Assembly: GCA_035236585.1 (NCBI GenBank)
Contig: CP141139.1
Location: forward strand, 54,381,217-54,445,216
Direction of reading: 5' to 3'
Source: Warburgia ugandensis
Taxonomy: Eukaryota > Streptophyta > Magnoliopsida > Canellales > Canellaceae
DNA length: 64,000 nucleotides
Position numbers and translations under genes: made by a program. Below, piece after piece: positions 48,789 through 60,294 of this stretch. Position 1 is the stretch's first letter. Each line of letters starts with the position of its first letter. Under the pieces are notes generated by a model. It was not told the origin of the DNA. It saw only the letters and a list, made by a program, of their open reading frames with translations, and ran no database searches.

Positions 48789-49324
48789 AAATATGCCATT
48801 AATGGTTATTGCTTTTATGCAAAAGATAGTGATAACTTAAGAGTGCAACAGAATAGTGAAGTTGGCTTAGTTACTAATGCTACATTCTTTTCCAGTTCAA
48901 AGAATAATAGGCCAATAGTGGTGGATGATATTTATTACAAGGTTATAAGTGAGATTTGGGCCTTGGCTTATACTTTAAGAACTATGGTTGTGCTTAAGTG
49001 CAATTGGGTGGAACACCATAAATACAGTATCAAAACTGATGTCCTTGGATTGACATTGGTTGACCTCAATAGGATCGACTATAAAAATGATCAATTTATG
49101 TTGGCATCTTAAGCAAAACAAATATTTACATGCAAGATGAACATTATATGAGATGGTCAACTATTTTATTATCCTATTTGAGGATTTTTTATGATGGAGA
49201 TGACTTAGGAGATACCGAAATAAATTATCCTTTTATTACCAAAACAATCCCATCAATTGAAGTAGTACTTGGTGACAATGAGGATTATGTGCGTGACAAT
49301 GGTGAGGAGGGTGCTTGGGTTTGA
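48789..49324 (+). pseudogene. CACTA transposase gene, 3' part (DUF4216)
   Basis: Reads KYAINGYCFYAKDSDNLR, then a VVDDIYYKVI block, TMVVLKCNWVEH, LGLTLVDLNRIDYKNDQFML and an AKQ remnant, then DDLGDTEINYPFITKTIPSI, ending EGAWV-stop at 49324. This is the order of the DUF4216 domain and C-terminus of plant CACTA transposases. Stops near 49110 and a frame change near 49130 break it. It completes the gene begun at 20651; 25.7 kb of inserted and lost sequence separates the parts. Confidence 0.85.
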
Positions 49325-49564
49325 AAACAATATATAGTTGGGGGTATGTGAAATAATGTATTAATTAGTTGTAATATATATATATATAATTCCATATTTA
49401 TAATCAGCTTTTTTGTCATGAGCTATATGGATTAATAAGTGAGCTATTTGAAAAGAATGCATGAATCAATGTTTACTATCATAAAAATTGGTTTCATTGT
49501 GTATTAATTGTTAAATATTGTAAAGTACTAACATAAAAGGTATGCATATATTGAATAAAAAATA
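49325..49564 (+). other. CACTA sequence 3' of the transposase gene
   Basis: AT-rich, with a (TA)n run at 49373-49386. No gene. Leads directly into subterminal-type repeats. Confidence 0.45.
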
Positions 49565-49647
49565 ATTTTTAAAGTCATTTACAAATAAATGACTTAAAAA
49601 ATATAGAGTTTTAAAGTCGTTTAGAACTAAACGACATTAAAAGTTGA
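49565..49647 (+). repeat. CACTA subterminal-type repeats 240 bp after the transposase gene
   Basis: Holds TTTTTAAAGTCATTT, AAATGACTT, TTTTAAAGTCGTTTAG and AAACGACATTAAAAG, the same motif pairs as at 13229-13748. Either this is the 3' end of a CACTA unit cut by LTR D, or an internal array. Confidence 0.8.
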
Positions 49648-49652
49648 CATTA

Positions 49653-52425
49653 TGTAACACCCCGGGTTTTTCCAAATCCTTTTCCATATGTATACAAAAA
49701 TAATAATATTTTATTAATAGAAAATAGATGGGATCCCAAAACAACTCATAATTTAAAAACTTTTCACAGCGTCAAGAAAAATACCAATGAAGAAAACCGC
49801 GAGGGTCATTTCACCTCAAAAACTATACTAAATAAACAGAACCAAAAGTAAACCTTTTGAGCATGCTCACAATTTAAAACCACGGTGAAATTTTTGCAAC
49901 TGTAAAGATACATGATAGTGACAGTTCCAAAGCTCCAGGGTCTGTCCAAGATCACCACGTCATCCATGTATAAGCATATGAACACTATACAGTGATATGG
50001 GTCTAATCTATTAATATATACAATGACTAAGTAGAATTCCAAATATCCATTACCAATACAACAAATGTACACTACTTTGTCTCTGAATCTGATAGTATCT
50101 AGTCCTCAAGCCCTCGCCTAGTTCCACTCTAGTCTGCCTACTTCCCTTTTTGACTGTCGTGCTCTGATTCTAAGGCATTGCAAAACAAAGAAATGCCTCA
50201 GCAAGCCATGCTTGTGTAGGTCATATACATCCAAAGTAAACACAATAAAACAAATCACATGGCACAAGGCATAAAGATCGTAAGATGGTCAAACATAATA
50301 TAATGCCTTAAATTACATGATGAAGGACATACGAAGTCCATGAAATAAATAAGATATCATCAATCATGATATCAGGACATGCACAATCCAAGAAAATCTA
50401 GAAACACATGAATGCATGTCAAAATTATCAAACATCATAGACAATCAAGCCCTATGAGTGTCTCAAGTACACTCACGACAATGTGGCGTTAGCTCTCTGT
50501 ACCAGCCGCTTTCACCCTTTCACCCTTGCACCCTCACAGCCACTTAGGCACTCACAGAAACGACGTGTTCCACTTTTGCTTTCACCCTTGCACCCTCACG
50601 GCACTTAAGCACTCACAAAAAGTCGCGTTGCACGCCCACTTCACCCTTTCACCCTCACGGGCACTTAGGCACTCATGGGGTGAAGAAATGCATCCTACCA
50701 CAGGAGCAATAGTCTCAAACATCAAGACACAGCGACTCCCACATGTCAAAAATACCAATAATCAAGGGAATATCATGAAATATATCAGAAATAGTACATG
50801 CAATAACCAATCGAAAGATAACACGCACATGAGAAACTACATGTTGAAATTAATCTCATGCATATGGTAAGGCATAAATCATATGCTTCAAAAACTCAAA
50901 TTGCCAAGTCATCATTTGAGAATCATGGAAAAATTGTGAATGAAATCACCTACCTCGGTATCGCAATATCCCAAACAAATGCATAAACGATATCAAGGTG
51001 TATGCCCTGATGTACCTGTCACACCATAAATCATTATTAATTGTTAGGCCTCTCATTTCCTCCATGATCCCTAAATTTTCTATTTTGTTTAGTAAGCCAC
51101 AGTTATCTTTGTAATCGCGTGTCGATCTGACGGTTTGATCATTCTTTGATCAACACCTCTCAAGGGATTGCTCAAATCAATCATCCAAATCATTGTTTCT
51201 TAATAATTCAATAGGGCCCATTCTTCTAACCTCATAATCATTTCATGTTTAACATATACAACCAAAATCTAAAGCCTGATCATCCATTAATTAGCTTAAT
51301 CTACATCATTGAATAGTGCTTAGTAGTTTGGCTATTAAAAAGCTGCTCTAAATTTGATTTTTATCTTAAATCTAGGTCCGCCTTGTTGAGACGATTACAA
51401 CGCCTCTTTCGGATCGTGATTTGGACCTTTGTAGCTCCTAAAATCACTTTTTTATGAATAAAGGGTCAAAAAACCTCAAAAACAAGAAGGCCTGATGCAC
51501 GTGCAGCGCATGCCGTCCGCCTGCGTGGCACACGTCTAGAATTGGTACGCGTGGCATGTTCCTACCGCATCGCGTGGCATGCTCGAGTCGTACCACGTGC
51601 CCTGCGCGTGGCGCTCCCTCTTCCTTTCATTTCTCTTCCCGCGTGGTGCGTGTGTGTTGCGCCACACATCTCCTATGTGGTGCACCCCTCATCACCCGTA
51701 GCCGTGACATACATCGAAGCTGTGTCAAGAACGATGACCGAACTGGTTCACCGTCGTCGGTGACCCCAGGTGCTCCATTTTTCGCAATTTTTACACCTAT
51801 GTGTCTAGTTTTTCGCTTACATTTCATTTTCACCATTCATTTTCACAAATCCCTCCTAAATCTACATTTTTTCATGATTTTTATTGCGTTTTTGTAAAAT
51901 CCCATCACACTATTTTTGGGGTTTTTCAGCGTCCCTCGCCATGAAATTTCATGGGTCCATTCCTTACAATTGCGCTCAATATTAATGGTTCAGATCCTCA
52001 TCTGACACTATTACATTGACTTTTTCTCAGGGCAATAGTAATGCCTAATTTTTACCGGATGATAAACTTGGAAAGAAGTATACAGGAACGAGTGGGGGGA
52101 GCCTACCTTGGTCTGGCTAGTCAGACGTTGAGAGCTTGCCACATTCGTCCGGTTGCTAGGAATGCCTATCGCTAGAAGTTTGTTGCTGGTGGCTCAGTTA
52201 CGGGAATAAAGAGGAGGGGGAGGGAAGTGCATTTGAGGCACTCCCCCCTCTTAATTTTTACCTATATACATCATTTTTTTCATTGTTTACACTAAATGAC
52301 TTCTTTATGTACATCAAAATTTACCCCTAATAAGGATCTACCCAAATTTACACTAATCATTATGTATCATCTTAGATTTTTAATAACAATTTACAAAAAT
52401 TTTGAATTATGGGAAATCGGTGTTT
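49653..52425 (-). mobile_element. Family-D LTR, probably solo, right edge uncertain
   Basis: Starts TGTAACACCCCGGGTTTTTC, the same type of edge as families A and B, so it lies on the minus strand. Landmarks: hairpin at 50173-50198 followed by TCAGCAAGCCATGCTT, tandem CACTTTCACCCTTGCACCCTC phrases at about 50510-50670, a CpG-rich block at about 51480-51770, donor-like sites (about 50945 and 52109), and a possible TATA region near 52250. No PBS lies next to its left edge. The right edge is placed near AATCGGTGTTTA by likeness to LTR ends. No matching copy of CATTA was found there. Confidence 0.7.
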
Positions 52426-52448
52426 AGTAAACTTTAATTTAAGAACTA

Positions 52449-52450
<2 letters not shown>

Positions 52451-52523
<73 letters not shown>
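52451..52523 (+). repeat. (CT)n(CA)n compound microsatellite
   Basis: An uninterrupted CT run of about 49 bases is followed by a CA run of about 24 bases. It lies just right of LTR D. Confidence 0.95.
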
Positions 52524-52879
52524 GTATCTCCCACCTCATGAAATGGATAGGGATTACATTTCTTTAGTTTTATAGGAGTGTTTCTACAATATTTTGTGGT
52601 GCAAGAAAACTTTGGAAGCTTTGTGTCAATCAAATACATATAGTCATTTAGAATTAAGAAGTTCAACCCTTAAGAAATCTTATGAATAACCATTAGCAGC
52701 CTAGTTATGTCTTTAGACTCATTGTGGGATGCAATTTCCTACTAAGAGATGTGAACTTGAAGCAGTGGTGATCCAATGGCCTAGATTGATCCTGATAAAT
52801 TTGAAGATCAAGATCACAAGTTTGAGTCAAAGCCTCAAAATCATCACTTCAACATAAGCGAAAGGCATATCAAGGCGAA
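52524..52879. other. Unassigned sequence right of the microsatellite
   Basis: No gene, terminal repeat or known element was recognised. Confidence 0.35.
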
Positions 52880-53095
52880 CAGTCATAGGGAACAGTGCGT
52901 ATCAAGGTGAAAATGACTTGGATTGGTGATCCAAGCCATTTATAGTGTTCCTCTTGATGTCACCGACAAAGCCTCTCAAATGATTTGACAATCGGGGTTG
53001 ATGCTATAGAGATCCTGACGTAAGAATATTGTACGGCCATGATAAGGCGGATCCATGACCATCCAACAATGATCTGATACTCTTAATGATCTATT
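52880..53095 (+). mobile_element. Fragment related to LTR A, in plus orientation
   Basis: The phrases TAGGGAACAGTGCG, GTGAAAATGACTTGGAT, GTTCCTCTTGATGTCA, GATCCTGACGTAAGAATATT, GTACGGCCATGAT and TCTTAATGATC match, in order, the reverse complement of LTR A at about 25320-25540. Similarity stops on both sides. It may be part of a larger diverged LTR covering the neighbouring sequence. Confidence 0.75.
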
Positions 53096-56000
53096 AGACA
53101 TGGATTAACATGAATGCAATTATGATCATTATCTATCTTCCCCAATTTACTATGTATTTCAATTTGAGTATAATGTGCATTCCAATTATAAAATCCTTAG
53201 AAATTTCATGGAAACTTGAACAATTGGATCCTAGTACGATCTACGATCTTAGGTTAGAATTGATACTAGCACTCTCCTCCACCCCTCCACCCCCCCCCCC
53301 CCCCCAACTTAAGTAAAAACAAAATAGACGTCATGTTTGATTTCCCAAACTCAACGGAGAGAGAGAGGAGAAGAAGAAGAAAGAGGAGAAGGGTAAGAAG
53401 AAGAGAGGAGAGAAGAAGAGGGAGCAAGAGTTGGAGTTTACACACTAGAAAATCCAAACCCCGATGGAGAAGAACAGTTTTGAGGATTTATGTGTCATGA
53501 GGAAAAAGGGAACTCCTTGGTGATGAGGGCTATTGAGATTTCTAGTCTAAGGCATTCATCCTACTCAGCTTAAGGGCATAATGAAAAGCCATTTGGTTCC
53601 ACAATGATTGGAAGAAATTTCATTGGATTTTTGGTTGGAGTTTGTAGGTTGTCGCCAAAGATGATGATAGCTTAGATCATTGATCTAAGCCGATCATCTT
53701 CCATAGCTTGCTCAGAAGGACCAAAGCCCATTTTCTGAGATGGATGTAAGTTTTTCACTTACCCATCTTGGATTTGTCTACTATTTTGGGTAATACATGT
53801 AGACCTAGTTATTTTAGGCAAATCTGAGGACAATTTTGGATTTCACCATTAGTTAGAGATTGATCAGAACTCCAGAGTCCTTTATTGAGTTTCGATCATC
53901 AATCCAGGATCAAATGTGAGACATCAGAACCCACCTCAACTATCTCCTCACTCATTCCCCTCTCTCTCTCAAGGTAGGCCTACATTTTCTAATTCTTTCA
54001 TCCTCAATACAAGTTCTATTTTATCATTTAGTTGAAAACAAGGTATTGTCAGAGTCTGCTCACCACTCGGAAAGAGAAAACAAACTATTTCTAGTTTAAA
54101 TACTAGTAGACCAATCTTGGTAGGACAACATATAGGGTATCTAGTCATGCTTTCTTACAAGTACATGTTACTTGGTAGCACTTTTTGTTATTCTTTTCTT
54201 GTGAAGTAGTGGAGCTTTACTGATTACCTAGATGGTGAAGGCCTCATCTCAAAGTGACACCATAGCCAAATAGCTAGAACAGTATAAATGAAGGGGAAAT
54301 AATTATAGAATGATGACATAGTAAACATTACCCTTTGTCATTCATGAAGAGTATTAACTAAAATTCCTTTCCTGACTAAGTCCATGTTCGAATATTCATT
54401 TAACAACAACTTCTAAAACCCTTTCCACAGATTAGGGAAGTTGGGAAACTTATCTAACATCATAATAGCAGTTCTACTCAATAGTAATTTTGGTAATGTG
54501 GATTCACTCGAACCATTGGTGGGACCTAAAAGGTTTGGAAGCATTTGACCTTTACCATTACATGTCAACTCACCTATGTGGTTGAGCTAGGTTTGTCCCA
54601 ACTTGAGCCAATGGAGTTGTTTTTGAGGTGGATTCCACGAAATGCTTGGTTTGGTTCTATGGTAAATCATGTTGAGAAAATTAAGCTGACCAACTACGTT
54701 TGACATCTTCAAAAGAATATCCCAAGAAGCATTTATTTGCCACAACCCAAGTAGCCATCAGAAAATGAATTTGCATTTTTGTTAATTATTTGCTTTGCTA
54801 CAAAAACCTAGTTATGCATTATGGTTTTATCTTTGTCAAGTCATTGTTTTGGCACTCTTTAAAAATGTTCTGCACTTACAGTGTGTGGAAGTAGCCTTTC
54901 AAGTAAAAATGGAAAGAAGTAAAAGATTGTTCTTGTTCGAACAGTGTTGCTAATTATACATACTTTTATATGTTTGGATGTTTCTAAACATTATTATAAT
55001 TATGCTAGACTTGAAGTTATTGTTAAATTTAATCATTTATGAGATTATGCATACTTTAATAAAATTGTGTAAACATAGTTCCTCTCTACATTTATGTCCT
55101 TATACGATGATTTTCACTAATGGATTTTGATGCATATATACGTATCAATGTATATATGTCAATTCTTTTAGACTGATGGTGTTTTCAAGGACTGGTTTAT
55201 AAATGAATTGGATTAAATCGAGCCTCATTAGTAGTTATGCATGACCATGTACTCAATCATGAATGCATTTGAAATCATCATACCCATAAAGAAAAGTAGG
55301 TGAGATGGATACATGTGTACACAAGTGCAAGAAATGCATATGTGACTAATTTACCAATGTAAATCATGAAATGCATGCTAAAATAACAACCTTTTTCCAC
55401 CTACACAAGTGCAAGTTTGCTGAGACAATTTAATAGATTTGAAGAACTAGAATAGAATGACAAACAGGTTGAACCAAGGACATGAAAGCAATTGTGGAGC
55501 GGTAATTGTCAAAGATTGGGATTTTCAGTATTTGAAGAGTGAGTCTCACATCTTAGAATTTAATTTATGAGTTATTAGAGAAGGCGTATGTATATTTACT
55601 TTGATGTAGTGGACTCATTTTTATTTAGTGGAATCTATTGTGAGGTGGTTCTGACAGGAGATTCTGGGATGTGATAAGCTGTATGTATTTGTTTTGAAAA
55701 CAATAAAAATTTATTTGCATTATGAGTTAGGTGTTTCGCATGCATGCGTTAAATTGCATGTGTCTTGTCAGATTTTTGGTAGGAGTAAGACTCTCATTAT
55801 ATTATATAATACTTACATTTGTTATAGAAATGACACATGATTTATAACGTTTGATCATTTGATAAGAATGACATATAAAAGTTTTTAGAAAAATGCATAA
55901 AAATGTGGCAACAAGATATACATGCAAGCTTGCTAGTAAATTCTTTAAGATATATCTCTTGATTGTCAAATGGTAGTCGTAGTTGCTTACATAAAGCTAG

Positions 56001-56310
56001 ATTGTTTCAATCATATTTATATAAGTGCAAATGAATGTGTATATAGATGTGCTATGTGATTACTAGAATCATGAAAGTTAACATTGCTTTACTTATATCT
56101 CGATTTACTTAGAATCATGCAAGTTAACATGGCTTTACCTGTTAATCATACAAATTAGTTTCTAGGTTTAGTTTTAGGAAATTTTAATTGTAGAAATATC
56201 TATTCTTTAGAAAGTTTCTATTTTCATGCATTTCTTATCTGATTTGCTTTTGGTTTGTTTGCATATGTCATGTCGGTTTGGTTGGTTTCATTGTGTTCTT
56301 CTTTGTAGTA
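53096..56310. other. Unassigned sequence between LTR fragments and the second CACTA gene
   Basis: Holds a C16 homopolymer at 53290-53305 and a purine-only-like tract (GAGAGA/GAAGAA) at about 53357-53432. No gene or clear element boundary was recognised. The part nearest 56310 is probably CACTA promoter or intergenic sequence. Confidence 0.4.
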
Positions 56311-59190
56311 ATGTTGGAACTAGAAGAACATCAAATTGAAGATTATGGCCACATTGAAGAGAATGAATATGAGGTCAACATGAGCACTATTGCAAAAAGG
56401 TAGGGAAGAGGGTGAACAACAATGGAAAATGTTATCAAGAGAAAGTCAAAGGGAATTAAAGAAACTATCCAATCTAATTGCAGAGGGCAAGAGATTGGTG
56501 AGAGTACACCTGCTCATAGTAGTTTCCTCTGCTCCACAATAAGAAGCATGGTTTCTATCACATTTGAGGATTGGAGACATGTGCTTACCTTAATTTTCAA
56601 TTATAGTAATTTTATGTGTATAATTTGCAAATTGCCTTTGACGTGTTGGATGACAAGAAGATGTGTGCTTTACAACGGGTTGGTGAGCAATGGAGAAAAT
56701 AAAATAACTACCTTGTTCACAATTAATAGCTCTAAATGTCAATTATCCATCAAGGCTATATACAGTGCCTTCCATTTCTTCCAATGTCATTGACTAGGAG
56801 GTTTGGAATGCATTTGAATAGAATTGCACCTCTGTTGAGTTTGAGGTATGTGCAAAAAAGATGCTTCTTTCAGTTAATTACATGTAACATTTGATTATTG
56901 CCCCTGATGAAGCATGTATACATGTGCAGGCAAAGAGTGCAAGGGGAAGAATGGTGCATGAAACAAATATGCAGTACCACCTATCTAGGTTGGGCTATGC
57001 TTGGTTAGAAGAGCATGAAGTGAGCATCTACTACTATAGTTATATACATGTTGCTCTCTAACTATAGTGCCTTTTCTTGATAGTAAAAAGAAAGCTGGGA
57101 CTATAGAACCCATTAATCTCTCCATCCTCTGAAAGATTGTGCATTTGGTGGGCCATACTAGCAACAAGTTCTTAGATGAAAGTACTACACAAATTGCTTC
57201 TTGCATAGTAAGTGGTTCCACCTATCTATAAATTTTATATAATTAATTAGATGACATGATCATGTCTTTCTACTTAAATTTTGCAAGACATTCTTACCCA
57301 AGAAAGAACTACTAAGGAATAAGAAGGACCACCCTAGTCAAGTTAGTAGCATGAGTCGAGGTGTTTTTCCTTCTAAATTCTTTGGTAAAGGATGTCTATA
57401 TAAAGTTAATGATGATGAAGAGGCCTACAATGAGCTTGTTGAGAAAATAAAGACTGATATATTTAGTCAATTGCATGTGGGAGGTTTGATGACTATTACT
57501 CCATCCCTTGCTCATAATTCTCGTAGCGCTCTTGTACCTTCACCAAATGCGAGCTGCAATTCCTCAATTGAAAAAGATAATGAGGGACATTGGGCTCCCC
57601 TCAAAAAGGAAATTCCTACCCAAGAGGTATATATATAAACAAAATTGGAAATTTTCATTGACCTTCTGTAATAATTCTCTATCCCAACCTCTCTATTGCA
57701 TATTTGATTTGCAAGTGGGTCAATGTTTATTGGCCTTGGATTCCTATCAAAACATCATGGCAGTTGGTTCATGTTATGAGCATGAATAAAATGTTTTACA
57801 CAAAATTAGTATGTCACCACATACTAAGTGGGTGTCCATTACCATGGCTTTGAATGATAATGTCTACTTACCATTCACATTAGAAATGAAAAATATTATA
57901 ACCGTTAGGCAGGTAGTTGCATATCACATCGCTTGGCCAAAGGCACTAGTCATTCCCATAAGAGTCCATGGTATGTATCTTATCATACTACCTTCCTCAT
58001 GAATATTTTTTAGCTAGAGACCTCACTTAATTGTTTAATAACTATTTATGATTAATCAACAAAAATATGGGGCACCTAGATCGGCCTCCATTCCAATGTC
58101 ACCTATTGCTGCTGCACCAATGGAATAGGTACTTGTATATATCTTTGGTTTTTTCATCATAAATTAGGTCTTCTTCATTGATTAATACTATTTAGCTAAA
58201 TTTTTTTACATCTTTTATAGCAGTCGTCTAAGGAGCGTGTGGTAGTCCCACCTAACATGCCTTGGTCCTAAGGTTAATCTATGGTCTCATCAATGACGAT
58301 ATGACAATCAATGCTGTTCAAACCAATTCCATGACCTTGGCTTTATTTCTGGAGCAGCAGAGCATTGGTCGATGGAGAGGCACATTCAAGACATTTTACT
58401 AGGCTTCTTTTGCTCCTATTAGGGACAGGGCTTAATGATTCCCTACAATAGCAAGTTTTAATTTTCTTGTTTTCTTGCCAACTTATTCTATACTTTGGAA
58501 TTGTCAACTTCCATTACACTGCATATGACTGTCTATGTAGGTCTCATTGGATGCTACTCATTTTGGATGTGCATGATGAGCATACTTTATTTTTTGATTC
58601 TTGTCGATTGCACACCCGTCCCACCCTCACAGAAATTATAAATAAGTAAGCATTTATTTTTTTCATGTGTTATGTATAGATATGTAATTTGTTATTCATT
58701 TATAATGCATTTGAAATTTAAATTTGTAGGTTTTAGTTCAATAAGCTAATATCACTAAGACTGTACAACCACCAAAACTCAATTGGAAGAATGTCAAGGT
58801 ATATGAAATAGTTAATTGCTCTAATTTACCACCAATTAAACTTGCATTATTACAAATGATATCTATAGGTTCTTTATTGTTGTCCTTATTGCACAGTACC
58901 ATGAACACTAGTCTGACTGAGAGTGTGGGTATTATGTTCTAAGATACATGAGGACCATTATATCTAATAGAGCTCTTGTCTCTCATTTAAGAAAGGTTGA
59001 ACACTTTTTACTTTTCATAATCTTTTATTTTTCTACAACTTTTATGGATCTAGCTAAAAAGTTTGAGCTTAATTAAATGTGTTGTATTTCAGGCTACTGG
59101 CTTTTGGAGTGGGCAAACAAGAAGAATTACTCCAGAGTAAATTATAATGGAATACGAACTAAATGGGTTGAGTATGTAATGAGTTTCAAT
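56311..59190 (+). pseudogene. CACTA second gene: Transposase_24-like region plus Ulp1 (C48) cysteine protease, decayed
   Basis: Exon-like pieces in order: GQEIGESTPAHSSFL and ITFEDWRHV (near 56485-56585, the GQPIG...DWR signature of Transposase_24-like proteins); a DDKKM-LQRVGEQWR-like piece near 56648; MVHETNMQYHLSRLGYAWLE near 56950; KIVHLVGHTSNKFLDES near 57133; SRGVFPSKFFGKGCLYK near 57354; LALDSYQNIMAVGS near 57730; and HIAWPKALVIP near 57928. A Ulp1 peptidase core follows: HWMLLILDV and FFDSC near 58546-58610, and ECGYYVLRYMRT near 58920, so the His, Asp and Cys of the catalytic triad can still be read. It ends near WVEYV at 59180. Stops and frame changes occur between pieces. Introns are likely, for example around 56590-56645. 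Ulp1 proteases remove SUMO; Ulp1-like domains are found in some plant CACTA and MULE elements. Confidence 0.8.
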
Positions 59191-59700
59191 TAGATCACTT
59201 AGAGTAACTACATGAACCTCAAATACATAATAAAGTATTTTTTTTTCATTCACATGTGTGTGTTCCTTTAGATTTTATTATTTTCTTTGAAATATATACA
59301 TATACATATATATATATATATGTGTATATGTATATGTATGTATGTATGTATTTTAAGTGATGAATGAGTGAAAATTTGGAGTGTGGGAATAAATGAGTAT
59401 GGATGAAGTAAATTTGGAGCTTGTACATGAAGTGAATATGTGGTGATTGGTTTTTAATATGTTCATTAAATTATATAACTTTTATGAGATGAAGAATGAG
59501 CGGGTTAGTTAGAGTGTGAAAGTAAATGCGAATGTGTTAGGATTTACAAATGAAGTGAATGTGGATGTTATAGAGAATGGATGTATTGTAGTTTCTTTTA
59601 TAAATTATTTTCAAGATAGAAGTGGATGGATAATGACGAGTTTGGATGTTTTGTGCCCATTATGGATGTATTAGGTGTTATATTGTAAGAATGATTCAAG
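59191..59700 (+). other. CACTA sequence 3' of the Ulp1 gene
   Basis: No gene. A TA/TATG-rich microsatellite-like stretch lies at about 59294-59350. The part from 59400 has loosely repeating GAATGTGGATG-like phrases that lead into the tandem array. Confidence 0.45.
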
Positions 59701-60215
59701 GTATCAAGAAAGATGTGGATGCATGTTGTATTGGATGTTTGGTTTTTCATGTTTATAAAGATTGTTTGTATCAGATGTATAGAATGTTTGTTATTCAATG
59801 TATACATAGTTGGTAGTGTATTAAGAAAGATATCAATGCATGTTAGTGGATGTTGGTTTCAAATGTGCATGGAGATTGAAGTATTAAGTGTATATGATGT
59901 TTGATTTTTCATATTGATAAAGATTGTTTGAGTATTATGTATATATAATGTTTGTTATTCAATGCATACATAGGTGGTGATGTATTAAGAAATTAAGATG
60001 TAGATACATTGTAGTGGTTGTTGGTTTTTCATGTTTGTGGAGATTAAAGTGTTAGGTGTATATGATGTTTGTTATCCAATGCATACATATGGTATTGTAT
60101 CAAGAAGTGGATGAATTTTGTAGCGGAATAGGCTTTTAATATATATAAAGATTTTTTGAGTATCAAGGGTACATGGAATTTTTGTTATTCAAATGTATGC
60201 AGGTGTTGGAGCTTG
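59701..60215 (+). repeat. Degenerate tandem repeat, core unit about 115 bp
   Basis: GTAT(C/T)AAGAA starts units at 59701, 59818, 59982 and 60097. Each continues with GATG-A-GCATTGTAGTGG-like, TTGGTTTTTCATGTTT, AAAGATTGTTTG and TGTTTGTTATTCAATGCATA phrases. Spacings are 117, 164 and 115 bp, the longer one holding an extra partial unit. It ends just before the subterminal motif of the CACTA. Confidence 0.75.
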
Positions 60216-60235
60216 GATATAAATTTAAAAAATAA

Positions 60236-60294
60236 TAATTTTGAAGTCATTTAGTGATAAACGACTTCAAAGTTATAATCTTTTGAAGTTGTTT
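60236..60294 (+). repeat. CACTA subterminal-type repeats near the right side
   Basis: TTTTGAAGTCATTTAG, AAACGACTTCAAAG and TTTTGAAGTTGTTTAA repeat the motif pair of the left subterminal array. The array is cut at 60294 by truncated LTR C3, so no terminal TAGTG is seen. Confidence 0.75.

Larger units (their letters stand above)
13210..60294 (+). mobile_element. CACTA (En/Spm) DNA transposon carrying nested retrotransposons
   Basis: The element starts CACTACCACACACGAGGG, a typical CACTA terminus, directly followed by subterminal repeats that match copies at 49565 and 60236. Between them, on the plus strand, are parts of the usual plant CACTA genes: transposase-associated domain, TNP2/Transposase_21 and DUF4218 (20651-23041), DUF4216 (48789-49324), and a Transposase_24/Ulp1-type gene (56311-59190). 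The genes are interrupted by LTR elements inserted at 13749, 23042 and 49653. The 3' TIR is not in the window: the last subterminal repeat runs directly into a truncated LTR at 60295. I infer one element, but two CACTA elements side by side cannot be excluded. Confidence 0.75.

Noticed and set aside
48841-48845. GAGTG as the right target copy of element A (left copy GAGTG at 23037-23041)
   Set aside because: It lies within readable DUF4216 coding sequence about 260 bases beyond the last LTR A match, and no LTR terminus precedes it. Likely chance.
50510-50680. Repeated CACTTTCACCCTTGCACCCTC phrases in LTR D as a CRISPR-like array
   Set aside because: Plant nuclear DNA, irregular units and no unique spacers of constant length. 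It is a short local tandem repeat in an LTR.
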